From Nocardioides albidus (GTDB lineage Bacteria > Actinomycetota > Actinomycetes > Propionibacteriales > Nocardioidaceae), in the NCBI RefSeq assembly GCF_006335005.1, contig NZ_VDMP01000024.1:264417-321045 (forward strand): a DNA stretch of 56,629 nucleotides. The letters run 5' to 3'. The position numbers and the translations under genes were made by a program. Below are positions 41,678 through 50,188 of this stretch, piece by piece (positions within the stretch are counted from its first letter, which is position 1; each line of letters starts with the position of its first letter). The notes below the pieces were generated by a model. It was not told where the DNA came from. It searched no databases and saw only the letters and a list, made by a program, of their open reading frames with translations.

Positions 41678-42601
41678 TCACCGGGGCAGGGGAGCGTCGA
41701 TCCTCGCCGCCCACCTCCGGATCGCCCTGCGCTCCGACCTGTTGCAGACATAGCCGTAGCCGGTCTCGACGTACTGGTCCGAGAGCGACCACCGATCCTC
41801 GTGGGTCAGCGCGTAGCAGTCGGCCATCTTCTCCTCGCTGCCCTGGAAGAGACCGCGAGCGAGCAGCCGGTCCACGCGCCCGCGACGATCCTCGAACGTC
41901 CTGCGGTCCGCACGTTGATAGACGTGAGCGAGCTCGTGGAGCACGACCATCCGCCGCGCCCACTCGGCGTGGTACTCGCTCTCCGGGCGCAGATGGACGG
42001 TGAGCGCGTCGCCCTTGGTGACGCAGCCGGACGTCTGCCAGCCCTTGCGCTTGGAGGCAGGGCAGGCCGACGCGGCATCCCAGCGGATGTCGATGAACCC
42101 GTCTCCGGCTTGATCGACGATGCCCTCGGTCACGGAGCCGGTCCGGTTGACACGACGCTTCCGGGCCGCCTCCACCCGCTTCTCCAGCTCCGCGCGATAC
42201 AGCCCGGCGTGGTGGGCCACCGTCTGCGCCGAGAATCTGCTCAGCTGCGGATCCTTGGCGTTCTCCTCGAGCCGCTGGAACCTCGCCGGGTCCGCCACGA
42301 GCGGCGCCGCGGGATTGCCGTCGAGCTCGGTGGCGAGCTGGTAGTACCTGTCCCGCTCCCTCGCGAAGGTCGCGAGATGCTCCGCCACCGCGGGGTCGAC
42401 CGGGCGATCCGCGGTCGATGGTCCGCTGCCCGGGCGTCCCCCGTCCGACGAGAGCGTCGCCCCCACGACGGCGAGGACGACCACGGCCACGATGAACACG
42501 CCGACGAGCCCGAGGCAGCCGCAACCCGCCAGCCACCATCCGATCCCGGTACGTCGGGGCGGAGGGCCGGGCGCGGGCGGGAAGGCCTGTGGGTACTGCA
42601 T
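41678..42601 (-). CDS. membrane-anchored protein with HExxH zinc-peptidase motif
   Basis: The 307-residue protein has a proline-rich cytoplasmic start, one membrane segment (WWLAGCGCLGLVGVFIVAVVVLAVVGA) and an outer domain. That domain holds VVLHELAHVYQRAD, a HExxH zincin motif, and EEKMADCYALTHE, where a glutamate could be the third ligand. Four cysteines may form disulfides. I cannot name the family; the motif supports a metallopeptidase but activity is unproven. It converges on the displaced methyltransferase half, six bases away. Confidence 0.7.
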   Translation of the reverse strand: MQYPQAFPPAPGPPPRRTGIGWWLAGCGCLGLVGVFIVAVVVLAVVGATLSSDGGRPGSGPSTADRPVDPAVAEHLATFARERDRYYQLATELDGNPAAPLVADPARFQRLEENAKDPQLSRFSAQTVAHHAGLYRAELEKRVEAARKRRVNRTGSVTEGIVDQAGDGFIDIRWDAASACPASKRKGWQTSGCVTKGDALTVHLRPESEYHAEWARRMVVLHELAHVYQRADRRTFEDRRGRVDRLLARGLFQGSEEKMADCYALTHEDRWSLSDQYVETGYGYVCNRSERRAIRRWAARIDAPLPR

Positions 42602-42630
42602 GGGGGACGATCGGCCGTCAGGTCGGCCGG

Positions 42631-43221
42631 TCAGGTGGGCCAGTCGGCCGGGTAGTCCTCGGCGGCGGCGTCATGCTGCTTGCGCAGCTTCTTCATCGCC
42701 TTGGCAGAGATCCGGTCGCCGAACACCGTGCCGCGGGTGTGGTCGGTCTCGTGCTGGAGGCACTTGGCGAGCAGGCCGTCGCCCTCGAACCGCACGGGCT
42801 TGCCGTCGAGTCCGGTGCCCTCGACGATCGCGTAGTCGGGGCGGGCGCAGTCGACGAACGCCCCCGGGTAGGACAGACACCCCTCCGGGCTGTCGTCGAG
42901 CCGTCGCGACTCGCCCTCGGGCTCGACGAGCACCGGGTTGCAGACCACGCCCACCACACGATCGCCCTCGGCGTCGGGACAGTCGAAGACGAACATGGCG
43001 ACGTCCTCGCCGATCTGGCACGCGGCCAGGCCGACCCCGTCGGCGGCGTACATCGTGGCGACCATGTCGGCGGCCAGGTCGCGCAGCGCGTCGTCGTAGA
43101 CCTCGACCCGCGCCTGCGGACGGTGCATGACCGGCGTCCCCCAGCGCGTCATCGGCCGGACGCGGCCTCCGCGGGGCAGCGGACCGTGCGGTGTGATGAC
43201 GATGTCGGCGGGTTCCTCCAT
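42631..43221 (-). CDS. def: peptide deformylase
   Basis: Peptide deformylase removes formyl from new proteins. The 196-residue protein has all three motifs: GVGLAACQIG, EGCLSYPG with the metal cysteine, and QHETDHTRG with the two metal histidines and catalytic Glu. ATG 43221 was chosen because TACGAT (43229-43234, minus strand) precedes it by seven bases. A longer start at 43248 would include that hexamer. Confidence 0.95.
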   Translation of the reverse strand: MEEPADIVITPHGPLPRGGRVRPMTRWGTPVMHRPQARVEVYDDALRDLAADMVATMYAADGVGLAACQIGEDVAMFVFDCPDAEGDRVVGVVCNPVLVEPEGESRRLDDSPEGCLSYPGAFVDCARPDYAIVEGTGLDGKPVRFEGDGLLAKCLQHETDHTRGTVFGDRISAKAMKKLRKQHDAAAEDYPADWPT

Positions 43222-43281
43222 GCCGGGCATCGTAGGGGCGAGGATCACACTGCGCGGATCCGGCCCTTGTGTAGCGCAGTG

Positions 43282-43300
43282 TGTAACTCACGGTTACAGT
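43282..43300. promoter_or_regulatory. operator palindrome on the -10 of the acyl-CoA dehydrogenase operon
   Basis: TGTAAC-TCACG-GTTACA (43282-43298) is a perfect 6-bp inverted repeat. The -10 TACAGT (43295-43300) overlaps its right arm and ends six bases before ATG 43307. A TetR-type repressor of fatty acid use would fit; none is adjacent. Confidence 0.6.
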
Positions 43301-43306
43301 TACCGC

Positions 43307-44677
43307 ATGTCCCTGATCAGCAACCTCAAGCCGGGCGGCAAGCACGGGGTCCCGAGCAGCGAGAGCCGCGACCCGATCGGCTACCTCGTCGCCGGCCTGA
43401 ACCGCCTCGCCCAGACCGACCTCCTCGACAAGGTCCGCCTCCGCAAGCCGGCCGAGCAGGCGGTCTTCTCGGTGACCCGGACCGGGTTCAAGACCATGAC
43501 CAACGCCAGCCGCACCTTCGCCAAGGCGGGCAAGGGCAGCCAGCCCGGCGCCCGTCCGAAGGCCGCCGCAGCGAGCGGCGTCTTCGACCTCACGCCGGGC
43601 GAGGACGAGCAGATGCTGGTCGACCTGGTCTCCGAGTTCGCCGACGAGATCGTGCGGCCGGCCGCCTTCGAGGCCGACAAGGCCTGCGCGGCCCCCGACG
43701 ACGTGCTCAAGGCGAGCCTGGAGATCGGACTGCCGATCCTCGGCCTGCCCGAGGCGCTGGGCGGCGTGTCCGAGGAGCGCTCCGCGATGGCCGGCACACT
43801 GGTCGCCGAGGCCCTGGCCAAGGGCGACATGGGCCTCGCCGTCGCCACCCTGGCACCCGGGTCGGTGGCCACCGCCATCGGCCTGTGGGGCACCGACGCC
43901 CAGCAGCAGACCTACCTCCCCGCGTTCAGCGCCGAGGACGGCACCGTGCCTGCCGCGGCGCTCGCGCTCAACGAGCCGACCGTGCTCTTCGACGTGCTCC
44001 AGCCGTCGACCACGGCGACCAGGACGGCCGACGGCTACGTCCTCAACGGCACCAAGAGCCTCGTCGCCCGGGGCGACAGCGCCGAGCTGTTCGTCGTCGG
44101 CGCCAGCCTGGACGGCAAGCCCGTGCTCTTCCTCGTCGAGTCCTCGACCGAGGGCCTCTCCGTCGAGGGCGACCCGGCCATGGGCGTGCGAGCCGCGTCC
44201 ATGACCAAGCTGCTCCTCGAGGACGCGAAGGTCCCGGCCGACGCCGTCCTCGGCGAGACCGACGGCTCGACGTACACCGAATGCGTCCGCCTCTCGCGCC
44301 TCGCCTGGTGCGCTCTCGCGATCGGCACCGGCCAGGCCGTGCTCGACTACGTGACGCCCTACGTCAAGGAGCGCGAGGCCTTCGGCGAGCCGATCGCCAA
44401 CCGCCAGTCCGTGGCGTTCATGGTCGCCAACATCGCGATCGAGCTGCAGGGCATGCGCCTGCTGACCTACCGCGCCGCATCGCGTGCCGCCGCAGGCAAG
44501 GACTTCGCCCGCGAGGTCGCCCTCGCCCGCAAGGCCTGCACCGACAAGGGCATGCAGATCGGCCTCGACGGCGTCCAGCTGCTCGGTGGCCACGGGTTCG
44601 TCAAGGAGCACCCGGTCGAGCGGTGGTACCGCGACCTGCGTGCCATCGGGATCATGGAAGGAACGGTGCTGGTCTGA
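43307..44677 (+). CDS. acyl-CoA dehydrogenase, first subunit of a pair
   Basis: The 456-residue protein has an N-terminal extension of about 80 residues, then the acyl-CoA dehydrogenase fold (helical domain, FAD strand domain, C-terminal helices with LLGGHGFVKEHPVERWYRD and AIGIMEGT). The glutamate in MEGT is at the usual catalytic-base position of many family members. It overlaps a second dehydrogenase by TGATG. Mycobacteria have such FadE pairs that work as heteromers (for example FadE24/FadE23, similar lengths). Substrate class is inferred. Confidence 0.88.
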   Translation: MSLISNLKPGGKHGVPSSESRDPIGYLVAGLNRLAQTDLLDKVRLRKPAEQAVFSVTRTGFKTMTNASRTFAKAGKGSQPGARPKAAAASGVFDLTPGEDEQMLVDLVSEFADEIVRPAAFEADKACAAPDDVLKASLEIGLPILGLPEALGGVSEERSAMAGTLVAEALAKGDMGLAVATLAPGSVATAIGLWGTDAQQQTYLPAFSAEDGTVPAAALALNEPTVLFDVLQPSTTATRTADGYVLNGTKSLVARGDSAELFVVGASLDGKPVLFLVESSTEGLSVEGDPAMGVRAASMTKLLLEDAKVPADAVLGETDGSTYTECVRLSRLAWCALAIGTGQAVLDYVTPYVKEREAFGEPIANRQSVAFMVANIAIELQGMRLLTYRAASRAAAGKDFAREVALARKACTDKGMQIGLDGVQLLGGHGFVKEHPVERWYRDLRAIGIMEGTVLV

Positions 44678-45894
44678 TGGCCATCAATCTCGAGGTGCCC
44701 AAGAAGCACCGGGCCCTGGTCGACCAGGCCCACCAGGTCGCGATGAACATGCTGCGACCGATCTCCCGCAAGTACGACATCGCCGAGCACGAGTATCCCA
44801 AGGAGCTCGACATGCTCGCGGCGATGATCGACGGGCTCTCCGAGTCCGGCGCCAGCGAGGGTGCCGGCGCGACCGGCGTACGTCGCGAGGGCGGCGACGA
44901 CGACAAGGGCAAGGTCAAGAACGGCGCCAACCTCGCCTCCGTCACCTCGGTCGCCGAGATGTGCTGGGGCGACACCGGCCTGCTGCTCTCGATGCCCCGT
45001 CAGGGCCTCGGCAACTCGGCGATCGCCTCGGTCGCCAACGACGAGCAGCTCGAGCGCTTCAAGGGCCGGTGGGCCTCGATGGCGATCACCGAGCCGCACT
45101 TCGGCTCGGACTCGGCCGCCATCTCGACCACCGCGGTGCTCGACGGCGACGAGTACGTCATCAACGGCGAGAAGATCTTCGTCACCTCCGGCGAGCGCTC
45201 CGACTGCATCGTCGTCTGGGCGACCCTGGACAAGTCCCTGGGGCGTGCGGCGATCAAGTCGTTCGTCGTCGAGAAGGGCACCCCCGGCGTGAAGGTGGAG
45301 CGGCTCGAGGAGAAGCTCGGCATCCGCGCCTCCGACACCGCGGTCATCACCTTCACCGACGCGCGGGTCCCGAAGGAGAACCTCCTCGGCTCGCCGGAGG
45401 TCAACGTCGAGCAGGGCTTCGCCGGCGCGATGGCGACCTTCGACAACACCCGCCCGCTGGTGGCCGCGATGGCTGTCGGCTGCGCCCGGGCGTCGCTCGA
45501 CCTGACCCGCGACCTGCTCAAGGAGGCCGGCATCGAGGTCGACTACGACCGGCCCGCGATCCTGCAGCACGCCGCGGCTGCGAGGTTCCTGCAGCTGGAG
45601 GCCGACTGGGAGGCCGGGCGCCTGCTCACCCTCCAGGCGGCCTGGATGGCCGACAACCGCAAGCCCAACTCGCTCGAGGCGTCCATGGCCAAGGCCAAGG
45701 CCGGCCGGGTCGGGTCCGACGTCACCCTGTCGTGCGTCGAGCTGTGCGCCTCGGTCGGCTACAGCGAGGAGGAGCTGCTCGAGAAGTGGGCGCGCGACTC
45801 CAAGATCCTCGACATCTTCGAGGGCACCCAGCAGATCCAGCAGCTCATCGTCGCCAGGCGCGTCCTGGGTCTGTCCAGCGCCGAGCTCAAGTGA
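44677..45894 (+). CDS. acyl-CoA dehydrogenase, second subunit of a pair
   Basis: The 405-residue partner has MAITEPHFGSDSAAISTTA (FAD and substrate segment), EYVINGEKIFVTSGERSD and the C-terminal SKILDIFEGTQQIQQLIVARRVLG with the FEGT glutamate. An acidic and basic insert (RREGGDDDKGKVKNG) near residue 70 is unusual and also seen in FadE23-like proteins as far as I recall. It is coupled to the first subunit. Its end overlaps convergent galK by eight bases. Confidence 0.88.
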   Translation: MAINLEVPKKHRALVDQAHQVAMNMLRPISRKYDIAEHEYPKELDMLAAMIDGLSESGASEGAGATGVRREGGDDDKGKVKNGANLASVTSVAEMCWGDTGLLLSMPRQGLGNSAIASVANDEQLERFKGRWASMAITEPHFGSDSAAISTTAVLDGDEYVINGEKIFVTSGERSDCIVVWATLDKSLGRAAIKSFVVEKGTPGVKVERLEEKLGIRASDTAVITFTDARVPKENLLGSPEVNVEQGFAGAMATFDNTRPLVAAMAVGCARASLDLTRDLLKEAGIEVDYDRPAILQHAAAARFLQLEADWEAGRLLTLQAAWMADNRKPNSLEASMAKAKAGRVGSDVTLSCVELCASVGYSEEELLEKWARDSKILDIFEGTQQIQQLIVARRVLGLSSAELK

Positions 45895-46897
45895 GCTGAG
45901 CTCCCGGTCCCGGCCCGACGAGGTGGTGGACCGGCCGTGCCCAGCCCCGGCTGCGGTACGCCGTGTCCACCGCCTCGCGTACGTCGTCGACCCGGTCCGC
46001 CGCCACCAGCGTGATCGTGCAGCCTCCGAAGCCGCCACCGGTCAGCCGGGCCCCCAGCGCCCCGGCGCCGGTGGCGGCGTCGACGGCCACGTCGAGCTGC
46101 GGGATCGAGACCTCGAAGTCGTCACGCAGCGACACGTGGGAGGCGGTCATCAACTCGCCCAACGTGTCCCAGCGCCGGGAGCCGAGCGCCTCGACCGCCG
46201 CACTCACGCGGGCGTTCTCGGTGCGCACGTGGCGCAGGCGGCGCGGATCGCCGGCCTCGCACTCCCGCCGCCGCTGCGCGTAGCCGCCGTCGCCGTCGGC
46301 GAGCGCGTGCCGGACCCGAGTGTCGGTCACGAGGAGGGCCAGCCCGTCCTCGGCGACCGGGAGCGGGACCGGCGTGGTCGCCGGCCGGACCGGGTCGGCG
46401 AAGTCGATCAGCAGCGCGTGCCCCTCGCTGCCGAGCATGACGGCCAGCTGGTCCATTCCGCCGGTGGGTGCGCCCACGTGGTCGGTCTCCGCGCGCCGGC
46501 ACGCCTCGGCGAGTCTCCGGCGGATGCTGTCGTCGAGCGGGATCCCGAGGAGTCCGGCGACGGCCGTCGCCACCGCGCACTCCAGCGCCGCCGAGCTGGA
46601 CAGACCTCCGCCGAGCGGCACGGTCGAGACGACCTCGACGTCGAGGCCGGGCACGTCCCAGCCGATCCGCCGCAACTCGGCGACCACGCCCGCGACGTAC
46701 GCGAGCCATCCGGTGTCGGCGGGGTCGGCTTGGTCGCTGATCGCGACGAGCCGGCCGTCGTTGCGTGGCGTCACCTTCGCGGTCGTGCGCAGCCGGATGG
46801 CGAACGGCAGGCACAGGCCGCCGTTGTAGTCGGTGTGCTCACCGATCAGGTTGACCCGGCCGGGGGCGGTCGCGACGGTCTCGCGAGGGGAGTGCAC
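45887..46897 (-). CDS. galK: galactokinase
   Basis: Galactokinase phosphorylates galactose with ATP. The 336-residue GHMP kinase has the galactokinase signature GRVNLIGEHTDYNGGLCLPF, the ATP loop PLGGGLSSSAALE, GGMDQLAVMLG and LTGGGFGGCTI. It is somewhat shorter than the usual 380-400 residues. No other Leloir gene is adjacent. The GTG start has TAGTGT six bases upstream. Confidence 0.93.
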   Translation of the reverse strand: MHSPRETVATAPGRVNLIGEHTDYNGGLCLPFAIRLRTTAKVTPRNDGRLVAISDQADPADTGWLAYVAGVVAELRRIGWDVPGLDVEVVSTVPLGGGLSSSAALECAVATAVAGLLGIPLDDSIRRRLAEACRRAETDHVGAPTGGMDQLAVMLGSEGHALLIDFADPVRPATTPVPLPVAEDGLALLVTDTRVRHALADGDGGYAQRRRECEAGDPRRLRHVRTENARVSAAVEALGSRRWDTLGELMTASHVSLRDDFEVSIPQLDVAVDAATGAGALGARLTGGGFGGCTITLVAADRVDDVREAVDTAYRSRGWARPVHHLVGPGPGAQLT

Positions 46898-46903
46898 GGG
46901 GCC

Positions 46904-46913
46904 ACACTAGGGT
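46904..46913. promoter_or_regulatory. overlapping divergent -10 elements
   Basis: ACACTAGGGT contains TAGTGT on the minus strand (46904-46909), six bases from galK GTG 46897, and TAGGGT on the plus strand (46908-46913), seven bases from GTG 46921. The two hexamers share the central TA, so only one polymerase could bind at a time. Confidence 0.55.
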
Positions 46914-46920
46914 GACGGCC

Positions 46921-47478
46921 GTGCCCCGCCCCCTCATCGTCGCCGCCACCCGCGCCGAGGCCGCCCACGTCCCCTCCGGGCTCGAGGTGCTCCTCACCGG
47001 CATCGGCAAGACCGCCGCGGCGACCGCCCTGGCTCGTCATCTCGCGAGCCGGGGCGACCTCGCCGATCTCGAGGTGGTCAACCTCGGCACGGCCGGCGGC
47101 CTGCACGACGGGCTCGACGCCGAGCACGGCCTCTACGAGATCGGCACCGTGCTCAACCACGACATCAACGCCGACGCCATCCGCGCCCTCGGCTACGACC
47201 CGCGTGAACGGCTGGTCGTCGGCGCGGGGGAGACGGTCCTCGCCAGCGGGGACGTGTTCGTGACCGATCCCGTCGTGCGGGCCCGGCTCGCCGCCGACGC
47301 GCAGTTGGTCGACATGGAGGGCTACGCGGTGGCGTACGTCGCCCAGGAGTTCGGTGTACCGGTCCGACTGGTCAAGCACGTGTCCGACAACGCCGACGAG
47401 AGCGCCCTCGAGTGGGTGGCCCTGGTCGACCGCAGCGCCCGGATCCTGGGGGAGTGGGCGGCCACGCACCTGGCGTGA
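46921..47478 (+). CDS. nucleoside phosphorylase-fold nucleosidase
   Basis: The 185-residue protein belongs to the PNP/UDP superfamily: LTGIGKTAAATAL, VVNLGTAGGLHDGL, and the C-terminal DMEGYAVAYVAQEFGVPVRLVKHVSDNAD with the conserved Met-Glu and Asp. MTA/SAH nucleosidase or futalosine hydrolase are possible assignments. GTG 46921 is preferred to GTG 46912 because TAGGGT then lies seven bases upstream and the earlier codon overlaps that hexamer. Confidence 0.85.
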   Translation: MPRPLIVAATRAEAAHVPSGLEVLLTGIGKTAAATALARHLASRGDLADLEVVNLGTAGGLHDGLDAEHGLYEIGTVLNHDINADAIRALGYDPRERLVVGAGETVLASGDVFVTDPVVRARLAADAQLVDMEGYAVAYVAQEFGVPVRLVKHVSDNADESALEWVALVDRSARILGEWAATHLA

Positions 47479-47489
47479 GCGCGGCGGAC

Positions 47490-48083
47490 TCAGCGGCTGC
47501 TGCTGGCCCGGCGTCCGCGCACGACGCCCACGAAGTCCTGGTGCACAGGGCTGTCGGCGTCGCGGAGCCAGATGAGGGCCACCGTGGTCGGGTCGAGCTC
47601 GACCGGGCGCTGGACGACGTCCTTGCGGTGGTGCAGGCGCGCGATGGACATCGGGACGATCACGATGCCGCTGCCGGAGGCGGCGACCTCGATCGCGTCC
47701 TTGACCGGCATCTCCGGGAACGGCAGCTGCTCCACCGCGGGCGTCCAGCCCGAACGGTGGGGGAGGACCAGCTGCTCGTCAGAGAGATCGGCGAGAGGGA
47801 TCGGGGTGTCAGGGTCCGCGGCGGCGATGAAGTGCTCGCGGCCGGCGACGACGACCGGCACCTCGTCGTACAGCCGAACGCAGTGGAGCGGCGCCGGCGA
47901 CTCGAGGTCGACCGGCAGCCGCACCAGTGCCATGTCTGCGGTGCCGTCGTCGAGGACGGCCCGCTGCTGCTCCTCCTCGATGGGGAGGAGGTGGAGGCGG
48001 ATCCGCGGGTTGCGCTCCCGCCAGGCCCGCGCCCACTTGTCGGGGGTCACTCCGGGAGCGAAGGCGATGCGCAGGTCCTGCAT
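47490..48083 (-). CDS. LysR-type substrate-binding domain without DNA-binding domain
   Basis: The 197-residue protein is only the periplasmic-binding-like effector domain of LysR regulators: LRIAFAPGVTPDKWARAWRERNPRIRL, a middle DMALVRLPVDLES and VAASGSGIVIVPMSIARL. There is no helix-turn-helix and no room for one upstream. Such solo domains occur in actinobacteria; ligand and role are unknown. Confidence 0.82.
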   Translation of the reverse strand: MQDLRIAFAPGVTPDKWARAWRERNPRIRLHLLPIEEEQQRAVLDDGTADMALVRLPVDLESPAPLHCVRLYDEVPVVVAGREHFIAAADPDTPIPLADLSDEQLVLPHRSGWTPAVEQLPFPEMPVKDAIEVAASGSGIVIVPMSIARLHHRKDVVQRPVELDPTTVALIWLRDADSPVHQDFVGVVRGRRASSSR

Positions 48084-48119
48084 GCGCCCACGATCCCAGA
48101 GCGGCCCGCGGACGTGAAT

Positions 48120-48395
48120 CTAGGCCTGGGTCATCAGCCCGAACTGCAGGGTTCCGGTGTCGTCGATGCCCGCGTCGAGCACCATCGAGTCGAGCTGGGT
48201 GGCAGCGTCCTCGTCCAGGTAGACGGTGGCGCCGTCCTGCTCGACGACCTGGTCGCCGGGCTCGGCCTGTTCCGCCGCGGCGACGGCGAAGCCGGCCTCG
48301 GCCTGGGTGATGCGCAGTCCCGCGGAGTCGGGTACGTCGGGAGCGTCGGTCATCTGCTTGACGATCGTGCAGGCGTTCTCGGTGAGGGTGAGCAT
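48120..48395 (-). CDS. HesB/IscA-like protein lacking cluster cysteines
   Basis: The 91-residue protein follows the A-type carrier pattern (MLTLTENACTIVKQM, GLRITQ, and GATVYLDEDAATQLDSMVLD) but ends FGLMTQA. It has only Cys9 and none of the three C-terminal cysteines that bind Fe-S clusters in IscA. It is therefore unlikely to carry a cluster in the usual way. ATG 48395 has AGAAGG about six bases upstream. Confidence 0.8.
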   Translation of the reverse strand: MLTLTENACTIVKQMTDAPDVPDSAGLRITQAEAGFAVAAAEQAEPGDQVVEQDGATVYLDEDAATQLDSMVLDAGIDDTGTLQFGLMTQA

Positions 48396-48547
48396 GGCTT
48401 GCCTTCTCATTTGAGGTCAGAGACCTTTCCCACCGTTGCAGGTGACCGGACCTCGTTCAAGGGCACCGGGCGTGTCGACAGCGCCGCGCGGCGTCCGCCC
48501 GCCGGACGGAAGGGGGTCCCGATGCGGCGACTTCGGCCCGCCTTTGC

Positions 48548-48553
48548 TACGGT
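48548..48553 (+). promoter_or_regulatory. -10 element of the tRNA-Leu gene
   Basis: TACGGT ends 12 bases before the mature 5' end of the tRNA, a usual distance for a short tRNA leader. Confidence 0.4.
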
Positions 48554-48565
48554 TTCTCCGCACTC

Positions 48566-48654
48566 GTCCGGGTGGCGGAATTGGCAGACGCGCTAGCTTG
48601 AGGTGCTAGTGCCCGTATTAGGGCGTGGGGGTTCAAGTCCCCCCTCGGACACCA
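48566..48654 (+). tRNA. tRNA-Leu (GAG)
   Basis: The sequence folds as a class II tRNA: acceptor stem GTCCGGG with CTCGGAC, D-arm GCGG-AATTGGCAGA-CGC, anticodon stem CTAGC with GCTAG around loop TTGAGGT. The anticodon GAG reads CUC and CUU. It also has a long variable arm and a T-arm with GTTCAAGTCC. The discriminator A and the CCA end are encoded. Confidence 0.97.
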
Positions 48655-48661
48655 TCGTGAT

Positions 48662-48698
48662 GTGGCCCCTGACCAGCGGAAACGCAGGCAGGGGCCAC
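48662..48698 (+). terminator. hairpin after tRNA-Leu
   Basis: GTGGCCCCTG and CAGGGGCCAC form a perfect 10-bp stem eight bases after the CCA end of the tRNA. The loop is 17 bases and there is no strong T-tract. Confidence 0.6.
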
Positions 48699-48788
48699 GT
48701 GCGCGTCTGCCCCAGGCGGCACCCGGCGAACGACATGGTGGAGCCCGCACTCCTGCGCATCCTGTTTCCTCGGGCGATCTCAGCGAGA

Positions 48789-49337
48789 TCAGGCCGCGCG
48801 CTCGAGCTCGTCGCGGCAGGCGGCGCCGATGAGCTGGCCCCAACGCTCCGCGCGGGCCTCCTCGCCCGGAAGCAGTGGGCCCTGGGTGCCGTCGACCAGG
48901 AACGCAGCGGGCTTGCGCAACAGGCGGAAGCCGCGGCGGTGCAGAAGCCGGCCAGCGGTAGTGCCGGCAGCCAGCGGCCAGCCGCGTACCCTCGCCACCC
49001 GGGTGTCGAAGACGGCGGCCAGGGTGGTCCCGAATCGGCCGGGGCCGACGTGTGAGATCCACTCCCGGGCACCGATCCGCGCCCGGTCCGGCGGCGCGCC
49101 CTGACGGACGGCACCGGCCCGGCTCGCGGGGCGGCTGAGTGAGAAGGCGTGCGTGGGGGCGCCGAGCAGCAGCAGGTCGACGCTGACGGGGCCTGTCGAT
49201 GCCAGCGAGGTCACCGGGACGCTGTGTGCCTCGAAGCCCGCGTCGCGCAGGCCGCGGGTGATCGCGTGCGCCACCTGGGCGGTGTTGTCGAAGAGCGACT
49301 CGTAGACGACGAGCGCGCTGGGGACCTGCCGGCTCAT
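48789..49337 (-). CDS. flavodoxin-like protein
   Basis: The 182-residue protein begins ALVVYESLFDNTAQVAHAITRGL, an FMN phosphate-loop variant, and has LLLLGAPTHAFSLSRP as the second flavodoxin loop. Its start overlaps the stop of the universal stress gene by four bases, so it is the third gene of a minus-strand operon with two Usp proteins. It may handle electrons under low oxygen; this is inferred from context. Confidence 0.82.
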   Translation of the reverse strand: MSRQVPSALVVYESLFDNTAQVAHAITRGLRDAGFEAHSVPVTSLASTGPVSVDLLLLGAPTHAFSLSRPASRAGAVRQGAPPDRARIGAREWISHVGPGRFGTTLAAVFDTRVARVRGWPLAAGTTAGRLLHRRGFRLLRKPAAFLVDGTQGPLLPGEEARAERWGQLIGAACRDELERAA

Positions 49338-50179
49338 GACGGCCGGACGATCATGGGCTCAGGCACCACGGCGACCGTCGTGTGTGCCCGTTCGACGACG
49401 GCGGTCGCGATCGAGCCGGTGACCATCCGGCCGACGGTCTCGAGAGGGTGTCGTCCGACGACCACGAGGTCCCATGCGGCGGAGCGGCCGCCGAGCACCT
49501 CGTCGACCAGCCCGTGGGTGACCCGGAGGGCGACCGCGACGTCGGGGTACTTCTCGCCGAAGCCGGCGACGGTCTCGGCGAGCAGCAGGTGGGCCTCGTC
49601 CTCGGGTCCGAGGTCGACGTCCTCGACGCGCACGTTGCGGAGGCCGGCGACGGCCGCGACGACGTCCCAAACGCAGTGCACGACGGTCAGTGCCTGCTTG
49701 CGCAACGACGCCTGTGCGAAGGCGAAGTCGAGGACGGCGAGCGAGGACTCTGTGCCGTCGACGCCGACGAGCACGCCCTTGCCGCGGTGCTCCTCGGCCC
49801 TCGGCCGGCATACGACGAGGGGACAGTACGAGAGCCTGCTGACCGTGGCACTGGTCGAGCCCAGAAGCATGCTGCGGAGGGTGCCGCGTCCCCGGGAGCC
49901 CACGACCAGCAGGTGCGCCTCGCGGGAGAGCTCGACCAGGGTGCCGCGAGGGTCGTCGGCCGCTGTCAGGCCGACCACCTCGACGTTCGGCGCTATCTCG
50001 CGCGCCAGCCGGACGGCTTCGGCGTTGATGCGGTGCACGGTGCCCTCGTCGGCGCTGAGCACGACGAGGGGGCGTCGTTCGAGGGTGGCCTGCTCCGCGG
50101 CCCAGGCGATCGCGCGGGCGGCGTGCTTGGACCCGTCGGCGCCGACGATGATGCTGCCCGGTCGGATGGTGGTGCTCAT
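49334..50179 (-). CDS. universal stress protein, two Usp domains
   Basis: The 281-residue protein contains two tandem Usp domains. The first starts SIIVGADGSKHAARAIAWAAEQA, the second GVLVGVDGTESSLAVLDFAFAQA. Each is followed by a nucleotide-binding LLVVGSRGRG or LVVVGRHPLE segment, of which the first matches the ATP-binding G-2x-G-9x-G(S/T) type better. Tandem Usps are typical targets of DosR in mycobacteria. It lies between the other Usp gene and flavodoxin, with GAGGA before its ATG. Confidence 0.9.
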   Translation of the reverse strand: MSTTIRPGSIIVGADGSKHAARAIAWAAEQATLERRPLVVLSADEGTVHRINAEAVRLAREIAPNVEVVGLTAADDPRGTLVELSREAHLLVVGSRGRGTLRSMLLGSTSATVSRLSYCPLVVCRPRAEEHRGKGVLVGVDGTESSLAVLDFAFAQASLRKQALTVVHCVWDVVAAVAGLRNVRVEDVDLGPEDEAHLLLAETVAGFGEKYPDVAVALRVTHGLVDEVLGGRSAAWDLVVVGRHPLETVGRMVTGSIATAVVERAHTTVAVVPEPMIVRPS

Positions 50180-50188
50180 CTCAGTTCC

